This document shows, in pieces, positions 42,773-52,355 of a stretch of 64,000 nucleotides of DNA. Source of the stretch: an uncultured Chitinophagaceae bacterium (GTDB lineage Bacteria > Bacteroidota > Bacteroidia > Chitinophagales > Chitinophagaceae); assembly GCA_937862815.1 (NCBI GenBank), contig CALMED010000002.1:682001-746000 (forward strand), given 5' to 3'. How positions within the stretch are numbered: position 1 is the stretch's first letter; each line of letters opens with the position of its first letter. A model generated the notes under the pieces. The model did not search any database and had not been told where the DNA came from. It worked only from the letters and a program-made list of their open reading frames with translations. A program made the position numbers and the translations under genes.

Positions 42773-44176
42773 ATGACCTATACCCGCCTGACTCCGGATC
42801 ATATAAACGCGTTGCAGTCCCTTTTGGGGGCCAACTACGTACTGCTGGATGCCGATACGCTGCAGCATTACGCCCACGACGAGACCGAAAACCTGCATTT
42901 CCCGCCAGAGGTGGTGGTGAAGCCCGGCAGCACAGAAGAAGTGAGCGCCCTGATGCGCTACTGCAACGAAAACTGCATACCCGTTACCCCCCGCGGTGCC
43001 GGTACCGGCCTCAGCGGCGGTGCCCTGGCCCGTTTTGGGGGTGTGCTGCTCAGCACCGAACGGCTGAACCGCATCCTGCACATTGATGAGCGCAACCTCC
43101 AGGTCATCACGGAGCCCGGCGTCATCACCGAAGTGCTGATGGAAGCTGTTAAGGAAAAAGGACTGTTCTACCCCCCCGATCCCAGTAGCCGCGGCTCTTC
43201 CTTCATCGGCGGCAACATTGCCGAAAACAGCGGCGGACCCAAGGCGGTGAAGTATGGGGTGGTGAAAGACTATGTGCTGAACCTGGAAGTGGTGCTTCCC
43301 ACGGGGGAAGTGATCTGGACCGGCGCCAACGTGCTCAAGAATGTTACCGGCTACAACCTCACCCAGCTGATGGTGGGCAGCGAAGGTACGCTGGGCATCG
43401 TAACCAGAATTGTGCTGCGCCTGATCCCGTTGCCGAAATTCGATCTGCTGATGCTGGTACCTTTCCACCAGCTGGAGCAGGCCGGAGAGGCGGTGAGTGA
43501 GATCTTCCGGGCCGGCTTTACGCCCAGCGCTCTTGAGCTCATTGAAATCAACGCCCTGCAGATTGTGAGCCGCATGGTGGACAGCAGTGCGGTGCCGGTG
43601 ACCGACGATACCGCGGCCCACCTGATCATTGAAGTGGATGGCAACGACCTCGACCAGCTGATGCGGGACATGGAAGCCATCGGCGAATTACTCACCCGCT
43701 ACGATATCGGCGAGCTGTACTTTGCCGACGATGCCCAGCAGAAAGCCGAACTGTGGAAGTTACGGCGGCGGGCAGCCGAAGCGGTGAAACTGGAGGGATA
43801 TACCATCGAGGAAGATACCGTAGTGCCCCGGGCCGAACTGCCCGCCCTCATCACCGGTGTGAAGCAACTGGCGCGGGAGCACGACTTCGATGTGGTATGT
43901 TACGGCCATGCGGGCGACGGCAACCTGCACGTCCGTATCCGCAAAGAAGGCATTCCTAACAGTTACGGCCATCCCGGAATGAATCAAATCCTCCGGGCTT
44001 TATTTGGGTTGGTGCACGGCTTAGGCGGAACCATCAGCGGCGAACACGGCATTGGCCTCATCCAGAAGGGATACATGGACATTGTAATGCAACCCATCCA
44101 CTTCGAGCTGATGCGGGGTATCAAGAAGGCTTTTGACCCCCATCACATCCTCAACCCCGGAAAAATTTTCGATTAA
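42773..44176 (+). CDS. FAD-linked oxidase, glycolate oxidase subunit GlcD-like
   Basis: A 467-residue flavoprotein of the VAO/GlcD family. The PP-loop FAD domain has VVKPGSTEEVSALMRYC, TPRGAGTGLSGGAL, PPDPSSRGSSFIGGNIAENSGGPKAVKYG and MVGSEGTLGIVT. The C-terminal cap has CYGHAGDGNLHVRI and SGEHGIGLIQKGYM. Family members oxidise D-2-hydroxy acids such as glycolate or D-lactate and pass electrons onward. Glycolate oxidase normally needs GlcE and GlcF; neither is here, so a stand-alone D-lactate dehydrogenase role is equally likely. The ATG at 42773 is chosen by family length. Confidence 0.92.
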   Translation: MTYTRLTPDHINALQSLLGANYVLLDADTLQHYAHDETENLHFPPEVVVKPGSTEEVSALMRYCNENCIPVTPRGAGTGLSGGALARFGGVLLSTERLNRILHIDERNLQVITEPGVITEVLMEAVKEKGLFYPPDPSSRGSSFIGGNIAENSGGPKAVKYGVVKDYVLNLEVVLPTGEVIWTGANVLKNVTGYNLTQLMVGSEGTLGIVTRIVLRLIPLPKFDLLMLVPFHQLEQAGEAVSEIFRAGFTPSALELIEINALQIVSRMVDSSAVPVTDDTAAHLIIEVDGNDLDQLMRDMEAIGELLTRYDIGELYFADDAQQKAELWKLRRRAAEAVKLEGYTIEEDTVVPRAELPALITGVKQLAREHDFDVVCYGHAGDGNLHVRIRKEGIPNSYGHPGMNQILRALFGLVHGLGGTISGEHGIGLIQKGYMDIVMQPIHFELMRGIKKAFDPHHILNPGKIFD

Positions 44177-44363
44177 AGCAACGGGTTAAGCCGTGCCGCA
44201 ACAGCCGGTGTAGACGCGTGCGGACTGGTGCCGGCACCAGGCAACTGTGCCGTTGAAGCCCGGACGTAAGAACGATTCTGTTAAAATCCGGATCGTTACA
44301 AACCCAAACGACCGCAATCCCGTTGAACTTTGTAATTTCACCCGCACATCAAGCGCCCATGCC

Positions 44364-44936
44364 ATGAAACATACACTGCTTCTTTCTCTCTTTGCGCTCA
44401 CGCTGTTTACTGCTTCGGCCCAGGAAAAAGGCTGGAACCGGGAACGGGTTTTCCTGGGTTCGGGTATCAACCTCAGCTTTTTCAACGGCTTCATCGTGGG
44501 CCTCAATCCCGAAGCGGGCTATACCGTGGGCAAGGTGCTGGACGTAGGCCTGGCCACCAACTTCACGTACATCACGCAGAACTACATCAACAGTCCGGCT
44601 ACCGACCGCCTGCTCATTGCCGGTGGGGGTCCCTTTGTGCGTATCTGGCCGGTGAACATGCTTTTTCTCGGAGGGCAGTTCGAATACAATATCGTCTCCT
44701 TCAGCACCCGGCAAAGCGGGCAAACCTTCAACAAGTCTTCCTTTTCCGCTCCCAGCATGCTGGTGGGGGCCGGTTACGGCAACCGTTTCATCGGGCAATC
44801 GCAGTTTTATACCAGTCTCATGGTGGATGTGCTCAAAGATCCCAACTCTCCTTATGTGGATCGTTTCGGTCGGATGCAGCCAGTTTTCCGCACCGCTTTC
44901 ACGTTTTATCTGAAGCAAAAGAAAGTGGCCCGCTGA
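44364..44936 (+). CDS. hypothetical small outer-membrane beta-barrel protein
   Basis: A 190-residue protein with a signal peptide (1-20, ending in ASAQ). The mature part alternates polar and hydrophobic residues in about eight strands (VFLGSGINLSFFNGFIVGLNPEAGYTV, LDVGLATNFTYIT, LFLGGQFEYNIVSF, AGYGNRFIGQSQFYTSLMVDV) and ends with an aromatic-rich strand near FRTAFTFYL. This suggests an eight-stranded barrel of the OmpW/OmpX size class. No specific family recognised. Its 3' end overlaps the convergent LOG gene by 38 nt. The ATG at 44364 begins the signal peptide. Confidence 0.75.
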   Translation: MKHTLLLSLFALTLFTASAQEKGWNRERVFLGSGINLSFFNGFIVGLNPEAGYTVGKVLDVGLATNFTYITQNYINSPATDRLLIAGGGPFVRIWPVNMLFLGGQFEYNIVSFSTRQSGQTFNKSSFSAPSMLVGAGYGNRFIGQSQFYTSLMVDVLKDPNSPYVDRFGRMQPVFRTAFTFYLKQKKVAR

Positions 44937-45462
44937 AGAGCTGCGCAGGGTTGTCTACCATCAACATCCGGTCAGCCGGAGGTTCGTACAGAAACTCCTG
45001 CCGGTACATCTGCTCCATGTGGGCTGCCAGGTGACGGTAATACCCATTGCTGTTGAGTAAAAAGATGGGTTTGTTGTGGATCTGCAGGGTGTTCCAGGTA
45101 AGCAGTTCAAAAAGTTCGTCAAGTGTGCCGTTGCCGCCCGGCAGCACCAGGGCCGCATCGCAAAGCTCATACATCCGCTTTTTTCGGGTATGCATATCCG
45201 GTACCACGTGCAGCTGCGTAATGCCTTCGTGCTGGTGTTCCCACTGTACCAGTACCTCCGGAATCACGCCGATAACGGTTCCTCCGCCTTCCATCACGGC
45301 ATCGGCCACGGCACCCATCAACCCCTTGCTGCCGCCTCCGTACACCAGCGTAATACCGTTCCGGGCCAGCTGTGTTCCCAGTTCGCGGGCGTGCTGCTCA
45401 TAGAGTGGATCGGCTCCGGAACGGGAGCCGCAGAAAACGGCCAGTGAACGAATGGACGACAT
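44899..45462 (-). CDS. LOG family protein (TIGR00730)
   Basis: A 187-residue Rossmann-fold protein of the lysine-decarboxylase-like/LOG family. LAVFCGSRSG is near the start, YGGGSKGLMGAVADAV is at 41-56 and the active-site PGGNGTLDE is at 108-116. Characterised members hydrolyse cytokinin or AMP-type nucleoside monophosphates at the ribose bond. The role in non-plant bacteria is generally nucleotide turnover. The ATG at 45462 fits the family; the upstream open frame to 45642 does not. Its end overlaps the convergent outer-membrane gene. Confidence 0.92.
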   Translation of the reverse strand: MSSIRSLAVFCGSRSGADPLYEQHARELGTQLARNGITLVYGGGSKGLMGAVADAVMEGGGTVIGVIPEVLVQWEHQHEGITQLHVVPDMHTRKKRMYELCDAALVLPGGNGTLDELFELLTWNTLQIHNKPIFLLNSNGYYRHLAAHMEQMYRQEFLYEPPADRMLMVDNPAQLFSGPLSFASDKT

Positions 45463-45659
45463 GAAAAATTTTGGTTGCAAGGTAAGTGTTTTGCAGATGC
45501 AGGCGGGGTGGGCAAAACCAGTCCGGTGGCCGGCCTGCAAGAGTTGATTCTTTCTTTCCGCACGTACACACATGGAAGGGAGGAACGGCGGTAAAAGACC
45601 GCTAATTTTCCTGTGCGGCTTGCCGAATTTCTCTATCTTCATTTTTCAACCCGCCTGCT

Positions 45660-47183
45660 ATGTCGCCCGTTGTTCTCTTCTCTTTTGTGTTGGGGTATTT
45701 CCTGCTGCTCCTGGTAGTAGCCTGGTACACCAGCCGAAATGCCAACAATGAATCTTTTTTCATCGGCAACCGTAACAGCAACTGGATGCTGGTGGCCTTC
45801 GGCATGATCGGTACCTCACTCAGCGGCGTGACGTTTGTGAGTGTTCCCGGAACGGTAGGGGCCGGTGCCATGCAGTATTTCCAGGTGGTGATCGGCTATT
45901 TCCTGGGTTACCTTGTTATCGCTTTTGTACTGCTGCCGCTGTATTACCGGATGCAGCTCACGTCCATTTATAATTACCTGGAACATCGTTTCGGGATGAC
46001 GAGCTACAAAACCGGCGCCACCTATTTCATCCTCTCCCGCACCCTGGGCGCAACGGCCCGCCTCTACCTGGTGGTGAACATTCTGCAGATCTTTATTCTC
46101 GATTCAATGGGCGTTCCTTTCTGGCTCACCACCCTGGTTATCCTGGTTCTTATTCTCCTGTACACTTTTGAAGGCGGGGTGAAGACCATCGTGTATACCG
46201 ACACATTACAGACCTCCTGTATGCTCATCGGGCTGGTGGTGTGCATCGGCGCCATCATGAGCAAGATGGATTTCAGCTTCACACAAACCATGGACGCCAT
46301 GCAGGCCAAAGGCATGACCCGCATCTTCAATACAGATGTAAATTCATCGGCTTTTTTCCTCAAGCAGATAATTGGAGGAGCGTTCATTACCATTGCCATG
46401 ACGGGACTCGACCAGGAGATGATGCAGAAAAACATCAGCGTCCGCACCCTGGGGGGATCGCAGAAGAATGTACTGACGCTGAGCGTCATCCTGCTGTTTG
46501 TGAACTTTCTCTTTCTGCTGATGGGTGGTTTGCTTTACCTCTACGCCGATGCCAGCCAGCTGCTGGTAAAGGGCGATGATCTCTTTCCCACCATCGCGTT
46601 GGGCGGGTACCTCCCGGCGGCTATCGGAGTGATTTTCATCATTGGGCTCATTTCCGCTCTTTTCCCCAGCGCCGACGGAGCGCTCACCGCGCTGACTTCT
46701 TCTTTCTGCATTGACATCCTGGGACTGAAACGCAATACCACACGTAACGAAAAAGAGAAGAAGCGCATCCGCCTGACGGTGCACCTCACATTGACCGTTG
46801 TATTTTTCCTCTGCGTGATGGTGTTCAAGTGGATTGACGACAAGTCCATTATTGATGTAATTCTCAAAGTGGCGGGCTATACCTATGGTCCGCTGCTGGG
46901 GCTCTTTGCCTTTGGTATTCTCACCCGGCGGCAGTTGAACGACCGGCTCAGTTTGGTGGTGTGCCTGTTGGCCCCGCTGCTGGTAATAGGAGTGGACCTC
47001 ATCAACAATGCCGAGTGGTTTGCCGCCAAACTGCAGCTGGGGCCGGCTGCCGCCGCTTCCCTGAAAGGCTTTTCAGTTTCCATCTTCAATGGCTTCCGCA
47101 TTGGTATCGAACTGCTCATCATCAACGGGCTGCTCACCTTCGGCGGGCTGTGGTTGATTTCAAAGCCGGGCAATAAAATTTGA
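45660..47183 (+). CDS. sodium:solute symporter (SSS family)
   Basis: A 507-residue inner-membrane transporter with about 13 helices. Family sequence includes NRNSNWMLVAFGMIGTSLSGVTFVSVPG near helix 2, YRMQLTSIYNYLEHRFG, GGAFITIAMTGLDQEMMQKNISV (the sodium-binding helix 6 region) and GLISALFPSADGALTALTSSFCIDIL. The group takes up sugars, sialic acid, proline or other solutes with sodium; no substrate can be assigned. A TATCTTCA sequence just upstream may be a degenerate promoter box. Monocistronic. Confidence 0.92.
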   Translation: MSPVVLFSFVLGYFLLLLVVAWYTSRNANNESFFIGNRNSNWMLVAFGMIGTSLSGVTFVSVPGTVGAGAMQYFQVVIGYFLGYLVIAFVLLPLYYRMQLTSIYNYLEHRFGMTSYKTGATYFILSRTLGATARLYLVVNILQIFILDSMGVPFWLTTLVILVLILLYTFEGGVKTIVYTDTLQTSCMLIGLVVCIGAIMSKMDFSFTQTMDAMQAKGMTRIFNTDVNSSAFFLKQIIGGAFITIAMTGLDQEMMQKNISVRTLGGSQKNVLTLSVILLFVNFLFLLMGGLLYLYADASQLLVKGDDLFPTIALGGYLPAAIGVIFIIGLISALFPSADGALTALTSSFCIDILGLKRNTTRNEKEKKRIRLTVHLTLTVVFFLCVMVFKWIDDKSIIDVILKVAGYTYGPLLGLFAFGILTRRQLNDRLSLVVCLLAPLLVIGVDLINNAEWFAAKLQLGPAAAASLKGFSVSIFNGFRIGIELLIINGLLTFGGLWLISKPGNKI

Positions 47184-47334
47184 AAATGGAGCAGAATAAT
47201 CCGGCCTGGCGGCACATGCTCCTGGTGGAATGAACTATTTCTTCCGCTGGGGAAGTTACAGGCCGGCCCTGTTGAGCTTCCCGGCATTAACATTTTCCTG
47301 CTTCCCGTAAAGGGACGATGTGCCCTATCTGTTC

Positions 47335-47342
47335 TATATTTG
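47335..47342 (+). promoter_or_regulatory. TAnnTTTG promoter box for the O-methyltransferase gene
   Basis: TATATTTG fits the consensus and ends 12 nt before the GTG start. It limits how far upstream the gene can begin. Confidence 0.55.
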
Positions 47343-47354
47343 TAAAAACAGTCC

Positions 47355-47993
47355 GTGGAATTGCTGCACCCTGCTGCCGAAGCGTATGTATCCCGTTACA
47401 GCACAGCCGAAGACCCGCTCCTGGCGCAGATTGCCCGCGAAGCTGCCGCTGCTCACGCTCAGCCGCATATGTTAAGCGGGCATGTACAGGGACGGTTCCT
47501 GGAACTGATCAGCCAGCTGCTTCAGCCGCGGCGGGTGCTGGAAATCGGAACCATGGTGGGCTATAGCACCATCTGCCTAGCACGCGGCATGGCGACCGAT
47601 GGGAAATTATACACCATCGAAAAACGACCAGGCGATGCAATCCAGGCCCGGCATAATTTCGAAAGGGCCGGTCTGCAACACCGGATCGAACTGCTGGAGG
47701 GAGACGCGCTGGAACTCCTGCCGCAACTGGAAGAGACCTGGGACCTGGTTTTTCTGGATGCGGATAAAGTGAATTACGCGGCATACTACCGGCTGGTGAT
47801 CCCGCGTTTGAGAAAAGGCGGTTTGTTGCTGGCCGACAATGTTTTGTTTCACGGCCAGGTACTTGAAACTCCGCTCAAAGGAAAAAATGCCCAGGCCATT
47901 CAGTCGTTTAATGACCTGGTGGCGGCCGACCCGGAAGTGGAAAAAGTAATGCTTACCCTGAGAGACGGTTTGTTTCTCATCCGCAAAAAATAA
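47355..47993 (+). CDS. O-methyltransferase (caffeoyl-CoA/catechol OMT type)
   Basis: A 212-residue SAM-dependent methyltransferase. The SAM motif VLEIGTMVGYSTICLARGM is at about 60-78, followed by LYTIEKRPGDA, the metal-binding WDLVFLDADKVNYAAYY and the second metal site LLADNVLFHGQV. The family methylates hydroxyl groups of catechol-like or other small molecules with Mg; the substrate is unknown. The start is a GTG: no ATG in frame lies between the promoter box and the conserved core. The glucosaminidase gene follows after 8 nt. Confidence 0.92.
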   Translation: MELLHPAAEAYVSRYSTAEDPLLAQIAREAAAAHAQPHMLSGHVQGRFLELISQLLQPRRVLEIGTMVGYSTICLARGMATDGKLYTIEKRPGDAIQARHNFERAGLQHRIELLEGDALELLPQLEETWDLVFLDADKVNYAAYYRLVIPRLRKGGLLLADNVLFHGQVLETPLKGKNAQAIQSFNDLVAADPEVEKVMLTLRDGLFLIRKK

Positions 47994-48001
47994 AATGACG
48001 C

Positions 48002-49378
48002 ATGAAGCGATTAATCGTACTTACCGCGGCACTCTGCTGGACGCTCTCCCTGGCTGCCCAACGTATCAGCATTGAAGAGTACATTGAAACCTACAAGGAC
48101 ATTGCCATGGAGGAAATGATCCGAACCGGGGTGCCGGCTGCCATCAAGCTGGCACAGGGCATCGTGGAAACGGAAAGCGGCAACAGTCCGCTGGTGAAAA
48201 AATCCAACAACCATTTTGGCATCAAGTGCAAGGAAACCTGGACGGGTCCCTGGGTAAGTCACGACGATGATGCGCCCAAAGAGTGTTTCCGTAAGTACAA
48301 TGATGCCTGGGAGTCGTACAAGGATCACTCCGACTTCCTGCGCACCCGCAAGCATTACAATTTCCTGTTTACGCTCGATCCGGCCGATTACAAAGCATGG
48401 GCGCATGGGTTGAAGAAGGCGGGCTATGCCACCAATCCCAAGTACCCCGAGATGCTGATCAAATACATAGAGACCTACAACCTCAACCAGTATTCGTTGC
48501 TGGCACTGGGTCGCCGCAAGCAGGAAGAACCGGTGCTGGTGCAAACCCCTTCTCCTGCCACAACATCACCTGCGGCGAACAGCACAGCGGCTGTTCCGGA
48601 AAAAAAGGAACGTCCTGCACCTGCAACAAAACCCACACCAGTACCCGAAAAGAAGGCCGCTGCCCCGGTAGCCCGGAAGGAACCCAGACAGGAACCCGTA
48701 CAGGTGGTGCCGCAGCCGGTTCAGCCACCCTCTCCCGCGCCGGTTGAGGTGGTGAAAAAGCCGGTGGTGAACTACCCGGCCGGTGAATTCAAAATCAACG
48801 AAACCCGTGTTGTGTTTGTAAAAGCCGGCACTTCGTTGCTGGCTGTAGCGCAGCAGTACAACGTGCCACTTAAATACCTGTACGATTTCAACGATATGCC
48901 GGAACGCGAAACATTGGGTGAAGACCAGCTGATCTATCTGCAGCGCAAGCGCCGTACCGGCGCCAACGCCCTGCACCAGGTACAGCCGGGTGAAACCCTC
49001 TACGACATTGCACAGGCCCAGGGAATCCGCCTGGAGGCTCTTCTGCAGCTCAACCAGCTTACCGGAAAGCAGATGCCGGCGGTGGGGGAGCAACTGTACC
49101 TGCACACCCCGGCCCCGGTGGCCCCCCGCCTCAGCGTTACGGGAAATGCCCCTGCGGCGCAGCAACCACCCGTTACCCCCTCGGCTGGTGCAGAAGGCGA
49201 TGAGATTGTCATCCATCTCGTACAGTCCAAAGAAACCCTGTTCAGCATTGCCCGTAAATATGCCGTTGCCGTAAGCGACCTCCGCAAGTGGAACGGTTTG
49301 TCCGGCGATGAACTCCGCGAAGGCATTGAACTCATCATCAACAAAACTCCGTATGTCGGCCATCAAGGTTCACGATAA
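48002..49378 (+). CDS. secreted glucosaminidase (GH73) with LysM repeats
   Basis: A 458-residue exported murein hydrolase. Signal peptide (1-19, ending in SLAA); a GH73 glucosaminidase domain (about 22-160) with PAAIKLAQGIVETESGNSPLVKKSNNHFGIKCKETW, where the glutamate of VETESG is the likely catalytic residue. A proline/alanine/lysine-rich linker covers about 175-260. Three LysM modules follow (about 265-318, 325-372 and 400-450: VVFVKAGTSLLAVAQQY, HQVQPGETLYDIAQAQG, HLVQSKETLFSIARKYA) that hold the enzyme on glycan strands. The hpt gene begins inside its last 26 nt. Confidence 0.94.
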   Translation: MKRLIVLTAALCWTLSLAAQRISIEEYIETYKDIAMEEMIRTGVPAAIKLAQGIVETESGNSPLVKKSNNHFGIKCKETWTGPWVSHDDDAPKECFRKYNDAWESYKDHSDFLRTRKHYNFLFTLDPADYKAWAHGLKKAGYATNPKYPEMLIKYIETYNLNQYSLLALGRRKQEEPVLVQTPSPATTSPAANSTAAVPEKKERPAPATKPTPVPEKKAAAPVARKEPRQEPVQVVPQPVQPPSPAPVEVVKKPVVNYPAGEFKINETRVVFVKAGTSLLAVAQQYNVPLKYLYDFNDMPERETLGEDQLIYLQRKRRTGANALHQVQPGETLYDIAQAQGIRLEALLQLNQLTGKQMPAVGEQLYLHTPAPVAPRLSVTGNAPAAQQPPVTPSAGAEGDEIVIHLVQSKETLFSIARKYAVAVSDLRKWNGLSGDELREGIELIINKTPYVGHQGSR

Positions 49379-49904
49379 GTATTTCATCCCGTATATGGAT
49401 GAAACAGTTCTGATCAAGCGTATTGGTCAGTTAGCCCATCAGCTCGATGATGACTACCGGGATAAAAAGCCGCTGTTCATTGCCATCCTCAACGGATCGT
49501 TCATGTTTGCAGCCGATCTGTTCAAGGCCCTGCAGATTGATGCGGAGATCTGCTTCATCAAGCTCGCTTCTTACAAAGGCACCAAGTCTACGGGACAGGT
49601 AATCACGGCCATTGGTCTGGATACGGATATTGTGAGCCGGCACGTGGTGATCCTGGAAGATATCATTGATACCGGTAAAACCATGAACGAGTTCCTGCCC
49701 CAGCTGCTCAACCAACAGCCGGCTTCACTCAAACTCGCCGCTTTGCTGCACAAGCCGGAAGCGACTGTTTACCCTGTTCAGATCGACTACCTCGGCTTTT
49801 CGGTACCGGATAAATTCTTACTGGGCTACGGCCTCGACTACGACGGTCTGGGACGCAACCTCCGCGATATTTACCAGCTCACCGAACCGCCGGCCGCTCC
49901 TTGA
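49353..49904 (+). CDS. hpt: hypoxanthine phosphoribosyltransferase
   Basis: A 183-residue purine-salvage enzyme that makes IMP or GMP from hypoxanthine or guanine and PRPP. The PRPP-binding motif VVILEDIIDTGKT is in the middle, preceded by the flexible-loop SYKGTKSTGQV and followed by the base-binding region VPDKFLLGYGLDYDGLGRNL. Length matches bacterial Hpt. The ATG at 49353 overlaps the preceding glucosaminidase gene by 26 nt in another frame, which suggests coupled translation. Cytoplasmic. Confidence 0.95.
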   Translation: MSAIKVHDKYFIPYMDETVLIKRIGQLAHQLDDDYRDKKPLFIAILNGSFMFAADLFKALQIDAEICFIKLASYKGTKSTGQVITAIGLDTDIVSRHVVILEDIIDTGKTMNEFLPQLLNQQPASLKLAALLHKPEATVYPVQIDYLGFSVPDKFLLGYGLDYDGLGRNLRDIYQLTEPPAAP

Positions 49905-49936
49905 GAGTTGCCAACCTGTGAAAGAGGAACTTGCTT

Positions 49937-51712
49937 ATGAAACGATCGCTTTCCATCGGGCTTTTCCTCTTCCTGCTGCCCGCAACGGCCGCACAGGCAC
50001 AGTATTATTTCAAAGGTGAAATACGGGATGCCCGCCACACACCACTGCCGTATGTAAGCATCCGGTTGCATGCCACCAATACATTTTATTATTCAGGTTC
50101 GGGTGGTGGTTACGGTATTCCCAGCTCCCTGTCATCCGACTCGGCCACGCTGACGCTGAACGGGTATGAATCGGTAACGATCCTCCTCAGCAGTGCCGTA
50201 TACCAACAGATTGAAATGAGGCTGTCTTCCATCACTACAGCGGGGCAACGCCGGCAGTTACTGTCCCGTACAACCGACCCGCTGCCCGATCACAAGCGTT
50301 GGTGGGGGGGCGGCGGCGAAACCTATATGCAACAGGTGGAGAACGCTTATGTGGAGGCCGCACGGTTTTCATCCACCTCTTTTGCCATGAACGTAGACAA
50401 AGCATCTTACAGCAATATCCGCCGTTTCATCCGCAACCGGTCGCTGGTGCCACCCGATGCGGTGCGCATTGAAGAAATGCTCAACTACTTCCCGGTTCCG
50501 TACCGGGAGCCGGAATCCGGGCAGACTTTTTTTGTGGAATCGCAGGTGAGCGACTGCCCCTGGAACCCCGCAGCCCGGCTCCTGTTCATCCGCACCCATG
50601 CCCGTAAAATCAACTTCGATCATCTGCCGCCCAACAACCTTGTTTTCCTGGTGGATGTAAGCGGTTCCATGGTCCTGCCCAGCCGGCTCCCTTTGCTGAA
50701 GACGGCCTTCCGTATGATGGTGCAGCACCTGCGGCCGGTGGATACGGTTTCCATTATGGTGTATGGCGGCATGGTGGGTGTGGTGCTGCCCCCCACTTCG
50801 GGCAGCGAGCAGCAGAAAATCATGGCCGTGATTGACTCGCTGGAAGCCGGCGGCGATACCCCCGGCGAGTCGGCCATCCGGCAGGCCTATACCCTGGCGC
50901 AAAACACGTTTATCAAAGGGGGTAACAACCGCGTGATCCTGGCAACGGACGGCGATTTTAACGTGGGAGAGTCCAGCGAAGAGGCCCTGATGCAGCTGAT
51001 TGCACAAAAGCAGCAAACGGGTATCTACCTCACCTGCCTGGGCGTGGGGATGGGCAATTACAAAGACTCCCGGCTGGAGGTGCTGGCCAAGAAGGGGAAC
51101 GGCAATTTCGCCTACCTCGATCACATCAGCGAGGCCGAAAAAGTACTGGTACAGGAATTGACAAGCACCCTGTACAGTGTGGCCGATGATGCTTACATGG
51201 AAGTGCACTTTGATACAACGCTTGTTCGTCAATACCGTCTAGTTGGTTACGATAACCGGAGGGATGTGCTGGCCGACAGCAGCAGTACCATCGAAGGTGG
51301 GGAAATCGGCTCGGGGCATGTGAGTACGGCTGTATTCGAGGTGGTACTCCGCAACCCCCTTCCAACCGGGACGGGCAATTTTGCCACGGCCGATCTTCAC
51401 TACCTGCCTTCCGGCAGAAAAGAGCGGACGACCGAATTTTTCACCCTGCCCATGAACCACCTGCCGCTTCCGGAAATACGCCGCTGTTACCGCCTTTCAG
51501 CCGCCGTGGCGATGTTTGGGATGCTGCTGAAAAAATCACCCCACCTGCAGCAGAGCAGCTGGGATGATCTCCTTGCTTTCCTGCCCTCCTGTGTTGCACC
51601 CGGGCAGGTGCTGCAGGAAGAGTTGGTACAACTGGCACTGGAGGCAAAGTTACTTTACGAACCGCCAAAGAAAAGAGGACGACTGCTCCGGTTAACCGGA
51701 AAGAAAAACTGA
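49937..51712 (+). CDS. secreted vWA protein with DUF3520 (YfbK-like)
   Basis: A 591-residue exported protein. Signal peptide (1-23, ending in AQAQ); a degenerate carboxypeptidase-regulatory-like beta domain (about 24-95: GEIRDARHTPLPYVSIRL); a YfbK N-terminal region (SFAMNVDKASYSNIRRFI...VRIEEMLNYFPVPY); a von Willebrand A domain with the MIDAS motif D240-x-S242-x-S244 (DVSGSM) and GGDTPGESAI; then DUF3520 to the end. Related proteins act at the envelope and are often annotated as calcium-activated-channel-like without proof. 32 nt after hpt; it heads the envelope cluster. Confidence 0.9.
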   Translation: MKRSLSIGLFLFLLPATAAQAQYYFKGEIRDARHTPLPYVSIRLHATNTFYYSGSGGGYGIPSSLSSDSATLTLNGYESVTILLSSAVYQQIEMRLSSITTAGQRRQLLSRTTDPLPDHKRWWGGGGETYMQQVENAYVEAARFSSTSFAMNVDKASYSNIRRFIRNRSLVPPDAVRIEEMLNYFPVPYREPESGQTFFVESQVSDCPWNPAARLLFIRTHARKINFDHLPPNNLVFLVDVSGSMVLPSRLPLLKTAFRMMVQHLRPVDTVSIMVYGGMVGVVLPPTSGSEQQKIMAVIDSLEAGGDTPGESAIRQAYTLAQNTFIKGGNNRVILATDGDFNVGESSEEALMQLIAQKQQTGIYLTCLGVGMGNYKDSRLEVLAKKGNGNFAYLDHISEAEKVLVQELTSTLYSVADDAYMEVHFDTTLVRQYRLVGYDNRRDVLADSSSTIEGGEIGSGHVSTAVFEVVLRNPLPTGTGNFATADLHYLPSGRKERTTEFFTLPMNHLPLPEIRRCYRLSAAVAMFGMLLKKSPHLQQSSWDDLLAFLPSCVAPGQVLQEELVQLALEAKLLYEPPKKRGRLLRLTGKKN

Positions 51713-51809
51713 ATCAAAACGGTGAGTTGATTGCAGCCGGCTCCTTCTCCGGCTGATATTTACTACCTTTCGGTCACATCGTTACAATTCACACTTCAAG
51801 CCACTGTCA

Positions 51810-52313
51810 ATGCGTACATGTCTTTACCAGGTAGCTGTTCTGCTTGTGCTGCTCTCGGCCTGTAGGAAAAAGGCCGGCGAGGAAGAATTGCCTGCTCCTG
51901 CTCCCGGCAAGTGCAACATAGCCGCCCGGTTAAGCGGCACTGTCTACACACTGTTCACCACCATCCCGGATGAAAGTTCCACCCTGCTGGGCGGTGAAAT
52001 ATTTCTGTATGCCGAGGGGGTGAAACCTTCTCCTTTTGCACCGGCAGCCTATTTTGAAATTATCCTTCCTTTAACGATTTCTCCCGGGACCTACAACCAG
52101 GCTGCCGCTACAGCCAGCGGCATTATAGTGGTGTTTTACGATGCAGTGGGCAACCAGTGGATCAATGGAGGTGCACCGGCCGCCGGCTTCGTACTCACCG
52201 TTTCACGCAGAACCGCTACCGAGGTGGTGGGTACGTTCAGTGGTCCCCTCTACAGTTTTCCACTGGGTAGTTCCGTTACGATAAGCAACGGGCGTTTTTA
52301 CGGCCGCTTCTGA
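51810..52313 (+). CDS. hypothetical lipoprotein
   Basis: A 167-residue protein with a type II signal: hydrophobic stretch then LLSAC, where Cys18 would be lipidated, followed by RKK and an acidic, proline-rich linker. The mature part is beta-rich (ARLSGTVYTLFTTI, FEIILPLTISPGTYNQAAATASGIIVVFYDA, TEVVGTFSGPLYSFPLGSSVTISNGRFYGRF) and looks like a small secreted beta-sandwich. Not a family I recognise. It lies 97 nt after the vWA gene in the same direction, with a TACCTTTC box at 51764-51771 that may be its own promoter. Convergent with the alpha-2-macroglobulin gene. Confidence 0.78.
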   Translation: MRTCLYQVAVLLVLLSACRKKAGEEELPAPAPGKCNIAARLSGTVYTLFTTIPDESSTLLGGEIFLYAEGVKPSPFAPAAYFEIILPLTISPGTYNQAAATASGIIVVFYDAVGNQWINGGAPAAGFVLTVSRRTATEVVGTFSGPLYSFPLGSSVTISNGRFYGRF

Positions 52314-52355
52314 GCACACTATCATCTGCACGGATCATACAGGGTTGTTACTTAA

